A stretch of DNA of 64,000 nucleotides from Dermanyssus gallinae (Eukaryota > Arthropoda > Arachnida > Mesostigmata > Dermanyssidae): NCBI GenBank assembly GCA_003439945.1, contig QVRM01000968.1, forward strand, positions 124,001 to 188,000, given 5' to 3'. Positions 27,289 through 39,716 of this stretch are shown piece by piece. Made by a program: the position numbers and the translations under genes. Below the pieces are notes generated by a model. The model worked only from the letters and a program-made list of their open reading frames with translations. It made no database searches and was not told where the DNA came from. The number at the start of each line of letters is the position of its first letter. Position 1 is the first letter of the stretch.

Positions 27289-28155
27289 TGCTACTCTCGT
27301 TGTCCTTGTTGCTACTTCAGTTGGCGGCGTTATGGCAATTGGCACTGTGCGTAATCGTGCCGATTTCGAACACCACTTTGACCACAAGTGAGCTGCTGCA
27401 CCGACCAATCGACCTGAGCGTTAAAAAAAACTGTGCGGTCAACTCGACCGGCCGGGTCTCAGCAACACTGACAACAATAACAACAACAACAACAGCGATA
27501 CTGACAACGACAACGACAACAACAACAGCAACAACAACGGGCTGCTTCTGTTAGAGAAGCAAATGGTCTTCATTCCCGGCTTTTTCTTTTATGCCAATAC
27601 TCGAGCCTTCCCCTACAAACGAGCGGCGTCTGAACGTTGTCTGAATGACGGTGACATGATACAATACCGACTGCAATGACGACATGACTAGCAACTGTAA
27701 CAACAACAGCAGCAGCAGCAGCTACACCACTAACGCATATCAACAGCAGCGACAACAATAGCATGAACAATGATAACAAAAGTAATAACAACAACAACAA
27801 CAACTACCTTAAGCTCATACTCATACGACTCATGTTACCGAGGGCTTATTTGCCCACTGGTGATGGGGATAAACGAAGCGGAAGAGATCTCTGACGTGGG
27901 TAATCGTAATAAACGAAAACTTTGAAAACATGAACCTTGTGGTGGTGATGGTGATGATGGTACAGATTTGAGAGTTGCAACAACGCACAGTCGGAAGCCG
28001 GGGATGAATGGGGGGTGCCGCTGCGTGAAAATGAAAAATCAGCACTGCTGTCTACGACTGGTACCACGAAGAAGAAAGAGTTGGTGAAAAAGCGCTCGTC
28101 GGCCCTGGCCACCTTGGACGATTTGAGTTGGCTGACTGAATTTCACAGACGTTGT

Positions 28156-28182
28156 AGAGAGAGAGAGAGAGAGAGAGAGAGA
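28156..28182. repeat. (AG)n array, 27 bp
   Basis: Pure AG dinucleotide repeat. Confidence 0.95.
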
Positions 28183-28317
28183 CGAATACACAGGCAGAGA
28201 GATCGATTCTCGTTTTAAAACCTCTACTGACGCATCAATGACGCACACACTCACATAGATCTATATAGATATACACATACGCATCGGCCTCAGCAACGTT
28301 CTCTGTCATGGTCGTTG

Positions 28318-28321
28318 TATA

Positions 28322-28357
<36 letters not shown>
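28318..28357. repeat. (AT)n array, about 40 bp
   Basis: Alternating AT with one TTT interruption near its start. Confidence 0.95.
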
Positions 28358-28359
<2 letters not shown>

Positions 28360-28651
28360 TCGCCGATGAACGAAGAGTCTGTCGTGTCGCGTCGTCTGCC
28401 TGAGCGTGACATATATGACACTGCAACGGGTACTAACCACTAGGACTGCTACGACAACAACAACAACAGCAACTAGCAACGATCTGTTTCTCCAGATCCT
28501 GATCAGATGAGGTGTTGTTGTTGTTCCACCAATGAGTGAGGTAGCGATGATCCACACTGAAGCAGATGGCCGATGATGATCGAGTAGCTCGAACAACAGA
28601 ACTCCCGCTGGTCTTATCCCGCTGTTTTTCGTCGCCTCTTTCTCTCTTTAC

Positions 28652-28654
<3 letters not shown>

Positions 28655-28743
<89 letters not shown>
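28655..28743. repeat. (AT)n array, 89 bp
   Basis: Uninterrupted alternating TA, the second longest array in the window. Confidence 0.95.
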
Positions 28744-28745
<2 letters not shown>

Positions 28746-29241
28746 TCTTGTTGATTACCTATTGCCTCATTAGAGTTGGAATAGCGTAGTAGCAGCAGCA
28801 GCAGAAGTGCACTGTTGCACGGCCCTGTTTGTTGCTCTGTTTAACAGACGTGCGCGTTCAGTTCGATACTCACTCGTTCTTGCTCACACCTCTCAAGCAT
28901 TTTAGCTAGAATGAGCATGGAGCAACATGTTAAAGCTGAGGTTCATTTTAGGCGTTTTGCCACCGCCACCGGCACCATCGCCTCAACTGTTGCTGTTACA
29001 GTTGTAGTTGGTGCTGCTGCTGCTGCTGCTACTGCGGCTAGTGCTGTCATAACTGTTGCTGTTGTTGTTATTATTATTATTGTCACTTCTGGTCTAGCCT
29101 GTTTTCGCCGCGTTTCGTTGCCGCGACGGGTAGAGTGTGAGCTGCTATTGCCCACTATAACCTCTTCGACGCACTTTTTGTGCTTTGTTTATTTTCCGCC
29201 TCATCTCGACCATTCGTTGACCCCCTCACTCTGTCTCGATC

Positions 29242-29244
<3 letters not shown>

Positions 29245-29272
<28 letters not shown>
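29245..29272. repeat. (CT)n array, 28 bp
   Basis: Pure CT dinucleotide repeat. Confidence 0.95.
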
Positions 29273-29276
<4 letters not shown>

Positions 29277-31129
29277 CTCTCTACCTATCTCATGTACATA
29301 TATACATGTGCCATCAACTGATAGATATGAAACGATCATCACGATGATGACAGCGGGGCGCTGGGTGATGGGGATCGTATGGCCGTACACTCACTTGCAT
29401 GCGATCATATGATATGCGAGAATGTGTCATTACACACAGTACAGATACACATGTATAGGTACACACAGCACCTCCCCTTCCTCTACCCCCCCCCCCCCAT
29501 CATTGCCTGCCGTCGTCATGGACGTAGTTTTCGCTGCTGCTGCTGACTGTATATGTAGAAACACATAGTTACATACACATATTATACATGCACCTTGTAT
29601 ACTTAGTCAAAACAATGCGCGTAGATGAGTGTTTTTTTTTGGGGGTGGGTAGCTGGTTGCTTGTATGTGCGTTCTAAAGCGAGCTAAGCTCGGAACGAGT
29701 AGTGTAAAGCGTCATCGTTACTACGATGATGATGATGATGGTTATTATTGCTTCCATTTCAGCAATTATCATCTGCATCGTTGTTGTTATTATTGCTACT
29801 ATGATGACCATAACCGACCGACCAACCAAGCAAGCAACTTTTTCCGGGCGGCATTCATCATCACCAGCAACAACAGCAGCAGCTTCGTCGACATCACGAC
29901 ACTAACATGAACAAGAACAACACTTCGTCGGATCATCACTATTATTACGATTAAAGGTCATGGTTATCAATTCAGTTCGAGTGACGATGATGATGATGAT
30001 ACGATCATAGCAATGATGATGATGATGCTGATGATAATGACGATGATGATGATAGTGATAACATATCATCGTCCCACCCTCGAACAGAATTGGCGTGAGG
30101 AGGGAACACTTAGTCGCATGTCCAGTTGCCGGATTTTGGTACTTCTGTGGTTGTTGTGGTTGTTGCCGTTGTTGTTGTTGTTGATGCTGCTGGCTCTGAT
30201 AACGTGTCGTCACGATCACCTTCGTTGCTGCGATGATCGGCGGATGGCGGCGATCTCTGCTGATGTCCGCCTGGCCGTTTGTTCGTCCGACCACCACTTA
30301 TCCATTCATCCATCCATCCATCTCGCCATCCCTACTACTACATCTATCTATCTCTACCTACATCTATCCAACCTCGAGTAGCACCAGCACCACCAGCGCC
30401 AACACCCGCAGTAGCAGCAGCAGCCACCTCCAACAGCAAAGCATTGACGCGCACCAATGACGAAACCGATGGTCAACTGCCATACCGTGAGCCGGTGAGC
30501 AAAAGGTGAGCGGCGGCCGTTTGTTGAGGGAAAACGGTCGGTTTGTTGGTCCGTCCGTCGGTCCGTCGGTTGGTCGAGGGGGGAGATTCGCCGAAGGGCG
30601 CCCGATGTCGAACACGCGAAGACTACATCCCGAGGCCCGAGGCCGACTCTTGTCAGTTTTCCATCAGCAGCGGCAGCAACAGCATTGCCACAACCACCAC
30701 CATCACCACCACCACGACCAGAGCCAGAGACAGCGCCACGAAAACAGCGACTACAGCAACAACAGCGAGTAGAACGAGTATTGTGTCGTATCATAGCGAT
30801 CACAGATGCTGTTTCCGCTGCTGTTCCTGCAGTTGTTGTTGTTGTTATCGTTGGTATTGTTGCTTCTGCTGCCGTACTTGTTGCTAATGCTGTTGTTGTG
30901 TTGTTGTTATTGTTGTTGTTGTTGCGATCTGCCTGGATCATCCACTTATAGACGTTCCTGCTACACTTCTGTCGACAGCTTTTCTAATTACCACTACAGC
31001 TATTGATTACGAGCGCGATTATGATAATCATGCTGAGGATGGTGATGATGATGCGGTGGATTATGATTGTTTTGATGATGAAGCCAGTGATGATGATACG
31101 AGGTATTAAGATGGCCCTGTCAATTGATC

Positions 31130-31166
31130 TGGCCGTCTGGGCCTTATAACTTGACCCAGACGGCCA
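31130..31166. other. Inverted repeat, 12-bp perfect stem
   Basis: TGGCCGTCTGGG (31130-31141) pairs perfectly with CCCAGACGGCCA (31155-31166) around a 13-nt loop. It is GC-rich, in non-repetitive sequence, and the first of several adjacent hairpins. Confidence 0.75.
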
Positions 31167-31180
31167 TTCAAAATCATTGT

Positions 31181-31209
31181 CAGATCAGTCGCCGCTGTTC
31201 ACTGATCTG
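31181..31209. other. Inverted repeat, 9-bp perfect stem
   Basis: CAGATCAGT (31181-31189) pairs with ACTGATCTG (31201-31209) around an 11-nt loop. It begins 14 nt after the 31130-31166 hairpin. Confidence 0.65.
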
Positions 31210-31211
31210 GG

Positions 31212-31240
31212 CGGGATAGGCTGTTTTTCTTGCTATTCCG
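31212..31240. other. Inverted repeat, 8-bp stem with one G-U pair
   Basis: CGGGATAG (31212-31219) can pair with CTATTCCG (31233-31240) around a 13-nt T-rich loop. The wobble pair would form only if the + strand is the RNA. It directly follows the 31181-31209 hairpin. Confidence 0.45.
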
Positions 31241-31364
31241 TCACGTGCACTTCATTGGGCGACATTACTGGACGGGCAGAGCCGTGTGCAACATACGCGC
31301 AAGACCAAAACAGTATTTGCCAGCTTTTATGATACAACATTTAGATTAACTCCTACTGAAGCAA

Positions 31365-31418
31365 CTAATTAGCATATCCGTTGTATTCAGCATCAATAAT
31401 GCTGATGATGCTAATTAG
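31365..31418. other. Inverted repeat, 11-bp outer stem with inner hairpin
   Basis: CTAATTAGCAT (31365-31375) pairs perfectly with ATGCTAATTAG (31408-31418). Inside, CAGCAT (31388-31393) pairs with ATGCTG (31399-31404) around CAATA. The asymmetric internal loop is 12 and 3 nt. Confidence 0.6.
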
Positions 31419-32307
31419 AAAGAACGAGAAGGAAAAATAAGATATGGTCTTGAGGTTTGTTTTTACGCACTACTAGAACTAGAGCAAAGGTGGAGCTTGA
31501 GTTTAGCCGATGACCGGTCGTATCGCGCAGTCAGGCTGGATATGACCGAAATAGGCAAATTTCCTACAGGACTCATGTTCAGCGGTGAGTAGTCGTTGTT
31601 TTAGTCGACTCCGGTCGAATCATAAACGGGTAAAATTTTGCGTCCTTGAGTCGTTGGTTAGAACCACAAACTGTTGCCTCTGCTATCTGAAAAATGTGAC
31701 CATAACATTCGACTGGAAAGAGCAATACTATTACAGTGATTAATGACTGTTAAATCATATTGAACAATGACGAATAGTCTTGTTTTTACGCGACAGTTAA
31801 CAAACTTTGAACGTATCTCAGTGCGTGCTTGGTTAAACGTGCACCGACCGGCAAGCATTGCCGTGATATTGGCAATTATTAGGCCATTGAGAGGCATTCG
31901 TCGGCTCTGGGGACCTGAAAACTTATCGGCGCTACAAAAACAAATTGGCCAGTTGGGATTTGGTTGCAAACCTGCCAAAATGTCAAGGCGCTTATTTTTC
32001 CTAATTTGCCTCTTCTCCGCATCTTCTACTTGTGCTGCTGCTGCTGTTGGTGCTTGTTTTACCCTTATTCTTCTTCTTCTTGTTCGATGCGTGATGCAAT
32101 GCGATCGCATTACGGATTGCGTTCCGCTGACTTCGGGTGGGCACTGTGGGGCGGTGAAGGTGAATGAGCCGGGGACAGGTTTGATCTCTATCCGCCAACC
32201 ATCTCGGCCGGTTGTGTAGACGGTGACGCCCTATTTGACCACCACCACGCGGCGGTCGCCGTCGCCGCAAAGAATGAGCCGCCATCGAAGTCTAACGATG
32301 ATGACTC

Positions 32308-32357
32308 CAACAACAACAACAACAACAGCAACAACAACAACGACAATAACAACAGCA
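32308..32357. repeat. (CAA)n tract
   Basis: CAA repeats with CAG, GAC and ATA variants. Confidence 0.9.
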
Positions 32358-32500
32358 GCTATAGCCGGGTAGATTTCGACGGCCGATGGCGCGAGGTTGT
32401 CATGTCAAGACACCCGCGTACATACGCGGCTGGACGGCCGCCTGGCTGGCTCCTGACGCCGTCGTCCGTCAGCTTCGAAAGAACTTCGACTTCGAGCGGA

Positions 32501-32590
32501 CACCAGCAACAACAACAATAACAACAACAACAACACCAGCAACAACAACAATAACAACAACAACAACACCAGCAACAACAACAGCTCAAC
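32501..32590. repeat. 33-bp tandem repeat inside a CAA tract
   Basis: CACCAGCAAC recurs at 32501, 32534 and 32567, so the (CAA)n tract is organised as a 33-bp higher-order repeat. The unit is 11 codons. Confidence 0.85.
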
Positions 32591-33886
32591 AAGCGCCAGC
32601 TCCCTGCCGCTCTCTCTCTCTCTCTGTCCCTTTCGTCTGTCGCTGCAACAACCTGCGGCGGCCGCTGCTGCTGCTGTTGGCAATTATGATCTTTACGGCG
32701 GAAAGTTGTTGTTGTTGCAGTAGTCGTTGTTGCTGTTGTTGTTGTTGTTGTCGTTACCATCGCCGAATAAGATGAATATCGAACAGGTTGATACTGGTGT
32801 TGTTGTTGTTTTGTTGTTGGTATTGCTGTAGCTGGTGATGACGTTGTCGTTGTTGTTTGTCGCGGTGACGGCGGTGGCGTGGATTTGATCGTCATTACTG
32901 TACCCTGTGCTTCTGGTGCTACAATCGATTGGTAGAGGACCAAATATCGATTAACTCCATTGACGGTACCTGGCTGGTAGCAGAATCAGCACGCTCGCCA
33001 ACAACAGCAGCAGCAACGGGAGCGCCGCCGACGGTACCGTATTCCTCCCGGTTTTCCTCGATCACCCGATGGTGCCAGCAGCGACAGCGGCGACGACCGA
33101 AGGATACCCAAGTTCCAATCCGATCATAGCCCTTCATATGCGAACGTCGAATCCTGTCTGACAAGACAAACACCGGTAGGCCAGTTACAACAACAGCAGC
33201 AGCAGCGGCAGCTAATAGAACTTGCGTCCCACCACCAGGCCAGGAAGATCAGCGTCTTGATCTGTCCCGCCTTCTGGATCTGATTGCTTGGCGAAGTCAA
33301 ACGTTGAATGGCTTCTAGCCGATCAGAAGTTTTTGTTGTCATCCTCGGCAAACCTATTTCGTCGGCATACGACTGCACCTTGCATAAAAATCATAGTACT
33401 TATTATTATTGATTGTCATTACTTATATTATGTCCATCGTCCACCGATCATAATTATTATTTGTATCATACTAGAGTGACTGTAATCGCCGCCGGTACGT
33501 AGTTTTCGTCCGTTTTAAACGAGCGTTGTCGTTGGTCGGCTCAACACGGGCCAGAAGAAGCAAGGCTCAACCCGACTGGCTTGCCTAGGCCGCCCTAGTT
33601 GATTTCACCAAAAGCAGCAGCAGCAGTGGTAGCCGTAATAAGGGAACCAAGGGCGGCGGGCGGCGGTGTTCCACAATAACGAGTGGAAACGGCGCCTGGA
33701 GACCACCGGCTCGTGCAGTCTCTGGTTGACCTGCGGTGGTGCGATCGCTTTGCAGCGGCGCTAGCGTTGCTGCCGCCGCCGCCGCCGGGAGCCGCAGAGA
33801 TTGCAGAAGTATGTGGAACTTGCCAAACTCGGCAGATTACATTACTAGCGCAATTACAGAAGTTGCTGCGTGGTATTTTTGGCCAT

Positions 33887-33926
33887 TATATATATATAGA
33901 TATATATATATATATATATATATATA
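33887..33926. repeat. (AT)n array, about 40 bp
   Basis: One G interruption near 33899, followed by (AC)-rich sequence. Confidence 0.93.
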
Positions 33927-34047
33927 CACGCATACACACACGTTGCGGCGTTGATTGTGGCAGTGGTGGCAATTGCGACCGACAGCCGTTCAGACGGCGC
34001 ATATGCGTCGCAGGGATGTCAGCTATTTTAGGCGCAGGTGTGTCCCC

Positions 34048-34084
34048 ATATATATAAGTATATATATATATATATATATATATA
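34048..34084. repeat. (AT)n array, 37 bp
   Basis: One AAG interruption near 34056. A degenerate ATAT/ATGT stretch also lies at 34486-34511. Confidence 0.93.
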
Positions 34085-34747
34085 CAAATGCTTGTGTACA
34101 TGTGGCCGTATATGCGTCTGTCTGTGTGTGCGTGCATTAGCAGCCAACCGATGCGGTCGGTCTTCCAGAAAACGCCGCAAAAAGATTAAATGCCCACTGC
34201 GCGTACCGCGAGACCTGGAGAAAAGACGACGCTAGCCGCGGCGACACTGAGCGGGCGTCGGGCGGGAGGTCGGCCGTTTCTGAGGGAACCAAATCAATCG
34301 ACGGGGGGAAGTGGGGGCAGATCGAAAGGAGCGCGAAGAAAAGATCGTCATACAAAGGGATATCGGAAAACTAGAACTAGACTTTTAACTTCACGTGACG
34401 GCAGCAGTGAATCGTACTTATGCTTGCAGTCGCAGTAGTAGTAGTAAGCAGCCTCTCGTTGGAATATCATTGATCGTGCCTCAAGTATATATGTATATAT
34501 ATAGATATATATGTGTCTGTGTGTGTGTGTACACATATACACACTTCACATATATCACGTCATTCGTTTAGCCATTACTGTCAAGTTCTGCGAAAGCGAG
34601 AAGAAGTTGCGACAGGAACTTATCTGGCCGCAACTGTCGGTCGGGCGGCCAAATCTAACGACTGTCGGCCAGAGAGTATCAGCTTTTGGAGAGTAACTTG
34701 TTTTCACATTTGCTCTGCGTTCGTACGGGCTCTACCTTTCTCTTTCG

Positions 34748-34749
<2 letters not shown>

Positions 34750-34812
<63 letters not shown>
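34750..34812. repeat. Compound (CT)n-(AT)n microsatellite
   Basis: (CT)n to 34782 changes directly into (AT)n to 34812. Confidence 0.95.
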
Positions 34813-34815
<3 letters not shown>

Positions 34816-35493
34816 ATAGCAGCCGCGTGTTGTGAGTAGCTACCACCTATTGTTGAACTTCTGCTGCTGCTGTTGTTGTTGTTGTTGTTGCCAGTGCTGA
34901 GCGAACGGACGGTGTGCGTACCTTTCGCTCATCGCTGCGTCAATGTAAGTTATTGTTGTTGTTGTTGATGTTGTTGTCGCTTCTGTTGTTGTTTAGCCGC
35001 AGCAGCAGCAGCAAATGACATTCGGGGAGGTCAACGGGGCGGTGCTAACGTCCAATAGCCGGGCATCCAGCGACTGGCCAGACAGACAGATAAACAGACG
35101 GACGGACACACAAGTTGGCTCGCTGGCTCAACTTGCTTGATCCGAACTTAGTAATCGTCGTCATCCTGGTCTTTCGTAGCCGCAGCAGCAGCAGCAGCAA
35201 CAGCAACTGTTGCTGCGACTGCGTCTGCTGGGTGGCGTAGTGGTCGGTCGCGCACTGCGCCGCTCGCGGCCGAATCTAGCCAGTCAGTCAGTGAGTGAGT
35301 GGTGCCCAGAAAATAGTGTAACAAATTCGTATGATTTCTATAGTAGTAAGTAGCAAGTAGTCAAAGAAAGAAAGCAGAGAACGAACGAACCAGCGCGGAC
35401 GCGCGCGCGCGCGCGACAGGTATAGAGCGAGCGAAAGACACGTTCAGGTCTGCCTGTGTGTGTGTGCGCGTGATTACTGTGTCGTTGGTGTTG

Positions 35494-35730
35494 TCATTGT
35501 TGTGGTTGTTGTCGATACTGTTGTTGTTACTTTTTTTGTTGTTGTTGTTGTTGTTGTTGTTGCTGTTGTCGATACTATTGTTGTTGTTGTTGTCGATACT
35601 GTTGTTGTTACTTTTTGTTGTTGTTGTTGTTGTTGTTGTTGTTGCTGTTGTCGATACTATTGTTGTTGTTGTTGTTGTTGCTGCTGCTGCTGCTGCCGCT
35701 GCTATTATTATTATTATTATTATTATTACT
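35494..35730. repeat. GTT tract with about 81-bp higher-order duplication
   Basis: GTCGATACTGTTGTTGTTAC occurs at 35511 and 35592, and GTCGATACTATTG at 35568 and 35650, giving a period of 81-82 bp. The tract ends in (GCT)n and then (TTA)n at 35703-35728. Minus-strand frames read as Asn-rich peptide with repeated SIDN. Confidence 0.9.
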
Positions 35731-35948
35731 ACTATCGTGTGGACACATCGGGCGGCATATACGTCGTTACGCTGCCGCTGCAGGCGAGACCAATGATGAC
35801 GACGACGACGACGCTTTCGTCTTCCTGAACAGTACCTGTCGTTGTCAATACCACTCGAGTGGATAACTTGTTCGAGACGCAAATCGCAGATTTAGGAATC
35901 TCATTTGCCAACCAAATGTTTTGCAATACCCGCTGCACACACAAACAC

Positions 35949-35951
<3 letters not shown>

Positions 35952-35982
<31 letters not shown>
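35952..35982. repeat. (AT)n array, 31 bp
   Basis: Pure alternating AT. Confidence 0.95.
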
Positions 35983-35987
<5 letters not shown>

Positions 35988-38298
35988 TATATCTAATCTA
36001 CATTCGTCGAACAATAGAGCAATTGCAGTTCCTTTTGATTGCCGTCTTGCAGGACCTGTTCAGGACGCTTGATAAAGTTCGATGATAAAACATGCTGTTA
36101 GCTCCGTGCAAAGCCGCAACCATGTATGCACTGCCTTGTCTTTGCCCTTCTTATCATCATACGGTGAAAGTAGTTGTTTTCTTTTTAATTATAGCTGGAC
36201 TACCTGCGCTTGTTGACGTTAGCCAGTGACGCTTTACTAACTGTAGTCGGCGGCCGTTTGCGTCTAGCCTCAGTAGTGACGTATATATATACCCTCATTT
36301 TCGCTGTTTGCTCATTTGCCCCCGGATGTTTGGGTTAAACGAAACCTAAACGTACCATTAGACATTGACGTTTTACCTGTTTGAGGTGTTGCCGATTTCA
36401 CTGATCGACCGCTCCATTTCGGTTTCTGTTGGTGGCATTGATGTCGTTGTTGTTGTGGATGTTGTTGTTGTTGTGTTACTGATTCGCCACAATATATTGG
36501 CAGCCAACATTTTGTCTTTTGTGAGTTCCGTGACTTTGCAGCTTACCTAGCTATACAGATCAACAAATAAACGTCAAACAAACAGCGAAGCCGAGAGAAA
36601 GCTAGCTAACAAAATTGAGAGAGATGGGGAGGCCGGGGCGGGTGAGATGGAGTCGGAGACGACAACGACGACGACAACAACAACAACAACAACAACGGCA
36701 ACAACAACAACGGCGAGGACAAGTCACATGTAGATGAACACATGATAGGGTGATAGTCAGATAGTCAACGTGTATGTTGACGGTGCACGAGTATGGGTGT
36801 ATGTATGCAAACAGTGGAGTCAGGGGAGGGATGTTGAGTTTGATATCGGACTGATCTGGAGTCGGAAATCGGTCATCGCACGCCACATCATCATCATCAG
36901 CATCATCATCGTTTCTGTCATGAAGCAGCCACAAGCAAATTTGCGTATGATGCCTATACGTGCGTTTGTGTGAGCGGGTCTATTGAAGCACAGACACCAC
37001 ACAGGCACACCAGACAGGCTAATAGTAACAAATGCGAGTAGTCCAGGCTTTATTCCTTCTCCTTTTCTCCTTTTCCCCGTTTCTTCTTCTTCTTCTTCTG
37101 CTTCTGTGACTTTTCTCGTTCTTGTTGTTTTTCTTCGTCTTCGGCGTCCTTTGATTATTATTATAGCCAGGGCCGGGTGTCAGTGAGTTCCAGCCGGGGC
37201 GGTAGCCGGTGGCGAGCGCGAAAATTGATAATAGTCTCGCGCTACGTGCCGTTGCTGCTGCTGCTGCCAACTTCTGGATGGGATGGGCTGCTTGTCTTGG
37301 GTATCGGAAAAGGGCCAATGTCTTGGGGTGTCGGACGCGGTCGTCCACACACCACCGCCACGATCATCATTATCATCACCATTGTCCACTTTTACAGCGC
37401 TGTTTGCCTGATCAGCAGGATCAAGACAGATAGACAGACAGACAAACACATCACAGCTTTTTCGAACCTCGAAGGCGCTTGATCGCCCAACCAAAGGGTC
37501 AATCAGTTGATCAATGCCTCTCTCTCTCTTCTCGCTTATATATAAATATGTCTTTTCCTCTCTATCTTTCTATATCTCGCGTGCGCTGTTTATTTTTTGA
37601 AGATCACCGTGTTAAAGCGATTCTTCTCCCTCTCACTGTCTCCCGCCGGTGGTGCAATGCGGCGGTGTTGTCTGCGTTTTAGACCACATCTATTCGCTGT
37701 AGAGTGTATGTATGTATATATACCTATATGGATATACGTCAAGGAGTAGACCGGGGGGAGGGAGGGGGGGGGGGTAAGCAGAAAGACGGACAACAGAAGA
37801 CGACAAAAAGTGTCCGTCGATTAACGGCTGGACGAGTGAGAATGTTTGTCTGTGTGTGAGTGAGTGAGTGCGCGGGGAGCCGATATGTCGACGAGAGGCG
37901 GTGACCGCCAAAAGTGCGATGGGTGAAACGAATACACCCCACCCCACCCCAGATCACCCCAGCCCAGCTCGTCGCTGCCTGGTCGTTTTGTCGTTTCGTA
38001 GCGGGAGCAGCAGCAGCAGCAACTGAGGTAGCCGAAGCAAGCGCAGTGACGCCATTGAACGCGCTAGTTATTACTGTAGTACTGGAGTAGACGCTCCACC
38101 ACGAACGAATCCAACGAGTGCTCGAGCACCTGATCGCCACACGGCCTGATCATCCTCCGGCCAGTGCGCGCGACGAGCCGTTTGCATGAGAGATGACGTT
38201 TCGACCGCCAAAGCCGAACGATTGTCGTCAATCTGCCGTATCCTCCCTCTTTCGCTAGCTTTCCGCACGAAGATCGACAACACTAGACACAAAACTAC

Positions 38299-38306
38299 TA
38301 CAGCAA

Positions 38307-38338
<32 letters not shown>

Positions 38339-38458
38339 GCAACAGCACAGCAACCGCAACAACAACAACAACAGCAGCAACAACGATAATACAACAACAA
38401 GCACGACAAGAACAACAGCAACAGCAGTAACAACCACAACAACAACAGCAGCAACATC
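38299..38458. repeat. (CAA/CAG)n tract, about 160 bp
   Basis: Long mixed CAA/CAG tract. Minus-strand frames give poly-Leu, poly-Cys and poly-Val. Confidence 0.9.
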
Positions 38459-38612
38459 GCAGTCCCGATGACAACGCAACGCCAAGAGCTGACAAGTATA
38501 ACCACAGATATCTAAAAGAATCTGATATGAACAGCATAGCAGCAGCGACACCAACAAGAACTAGAGCCAAAACAATATCAACAGCTAATCAATGCCATCG
38601 GTGCTAGTACTA

Positions 38613-38637
38613 CTATATATATATATATATATATATA
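38613..38637. repeat. (AT)n array, 25 bp
   Basis: Pure alternating TA. Confidence 0.93.
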
Positions 38638-39309
38638 CACAAGGGTAGTGATATTTTTTTAGCCTAGACAGGACGAAGAAGTGTTGTTGATTCGTCTGTT
38701 CTCCGAGTGGAGTAGAGCTAAACGCCGAACGTAACGACGATGTTTACGATTAAGAGCTTCCAGTCAGTGAAATCCACACTGCTGACCATATCTTGACCAA
38801 TGACGCTGATTTCACTGCAGTGAATTTGATAAAATGTTCGACCAGCAAGCAGGTTCATGTCTACGGTGGCGAAAGAAACATACGGTTCTTCGTAGTAAAC
38901 TTCCTTACTCACTCTCTTAGTTCTGCCGTTTCTGCTTCTGTTGTTGCTGGCGGGGCTGAACTTTCTCTAGGTATTGCTGTCTTTAATTTTGTGGTAAGTT
39001 CTCAAGTTTAGGTTCTGTTTGTCGCTGCTTATGGCCCAGTTTCTAGATGGCGGGTAGTTAATTCACAGGTTTAAGGTGGACTTCGTGATTGAGGTCATTC
39101 ATGCACACATACATGACGCTATACACTCACGGTGGACAACTTAAGAGTATGCAACTACGTCTGTTATATGACAGCATTCAACATGATATTCATTAATTAT
39201 CGTATTTACCTCATTTTCGTTGGCGTTATTTTTCATAATCTGTGAACATAAAACTACAAACGAATTTTTTAACCCAAATCTGCATGTTCTAGGACACACA
39301 TAAATGCCT

Positions 39310-39314
<5 letters not shown>

Positions 39315-39347
<33 letters not shown>
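39315..39347. repeat. (AT)n array, 33 bp
   Basis: Pure alternating AT. Confidence 0.95.
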
Positions 39348-39348
<1 letters not shown>

Positions 39349-39675
39349 GTGCCATTATGCACTGTGAGTCTAGAAATCTGTTCAACGTGAGGCGGACAAG
39401 GAGGAGGTGCGCTGGTGATTGATGAAGGCGGTGCTTAGAGTAAGATGATTGTTCTCACCACCAGCCACCAAGCCGCGCTCGGATCGCGTTCGATGGAGTG
39501 GTGTGTGAGGGTTTGCCGCTGTCTGGAGCAGCTAGCTCGTTGTGGTAGTCCGGGCGGAGTTTGCCGGGCTAGGCAGATCTATCTGTGTGTTTGTACGTCG
39601 ACGCGAAACGGGAGAAACGGAAGAGGAGGTGGAGGGGTGATTCAGTGAAAGTATCCCTTAGGTGCACATGCATAC

Positions 39676-39678
<3 letters not shown>

Positions 39679-39714
<36 letters not shown>
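39679..39714. repeat. (AT)n array, 36 bp
   Basis: Pure alternating TA. Confidence 0.95.

Positions 39715-39716
<2 letters not shown>

Larger units (their letters stand above)
22178..31129. other. Repeat-rich region, no recognisable gene
   Basis: Contains AT, GA and CT arrays, the 24-bp minisatellite and several triplet tracts. A 44-codon open stretch at 23205-23336 ends in an acidic peptide (LDDNDDSEWDPTNY) but has no further support. Confidence 0.55.

Noticed and set aside
31981..32219. Small frame resembling a secreted Cys-containing peptide
   Set aside because: The hydrophobic start is largely encoded by CTG and CTT repeats, and an equally long frame lies on the opposite strand. No homology recognised.
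38811..38824. 14-bp palindrome TTCACTGCAGTGAA
   Set aside because: Single occurrence without flanking structure; palindromes of this length can arise by chance.
38718..38912. Minus-strand 64-codon frame with balanced composition
   Set aside because: No ATG or convincing splice acceptor at its start (the sequence there looks more like a GTGAGT donor), and no domain recognised.
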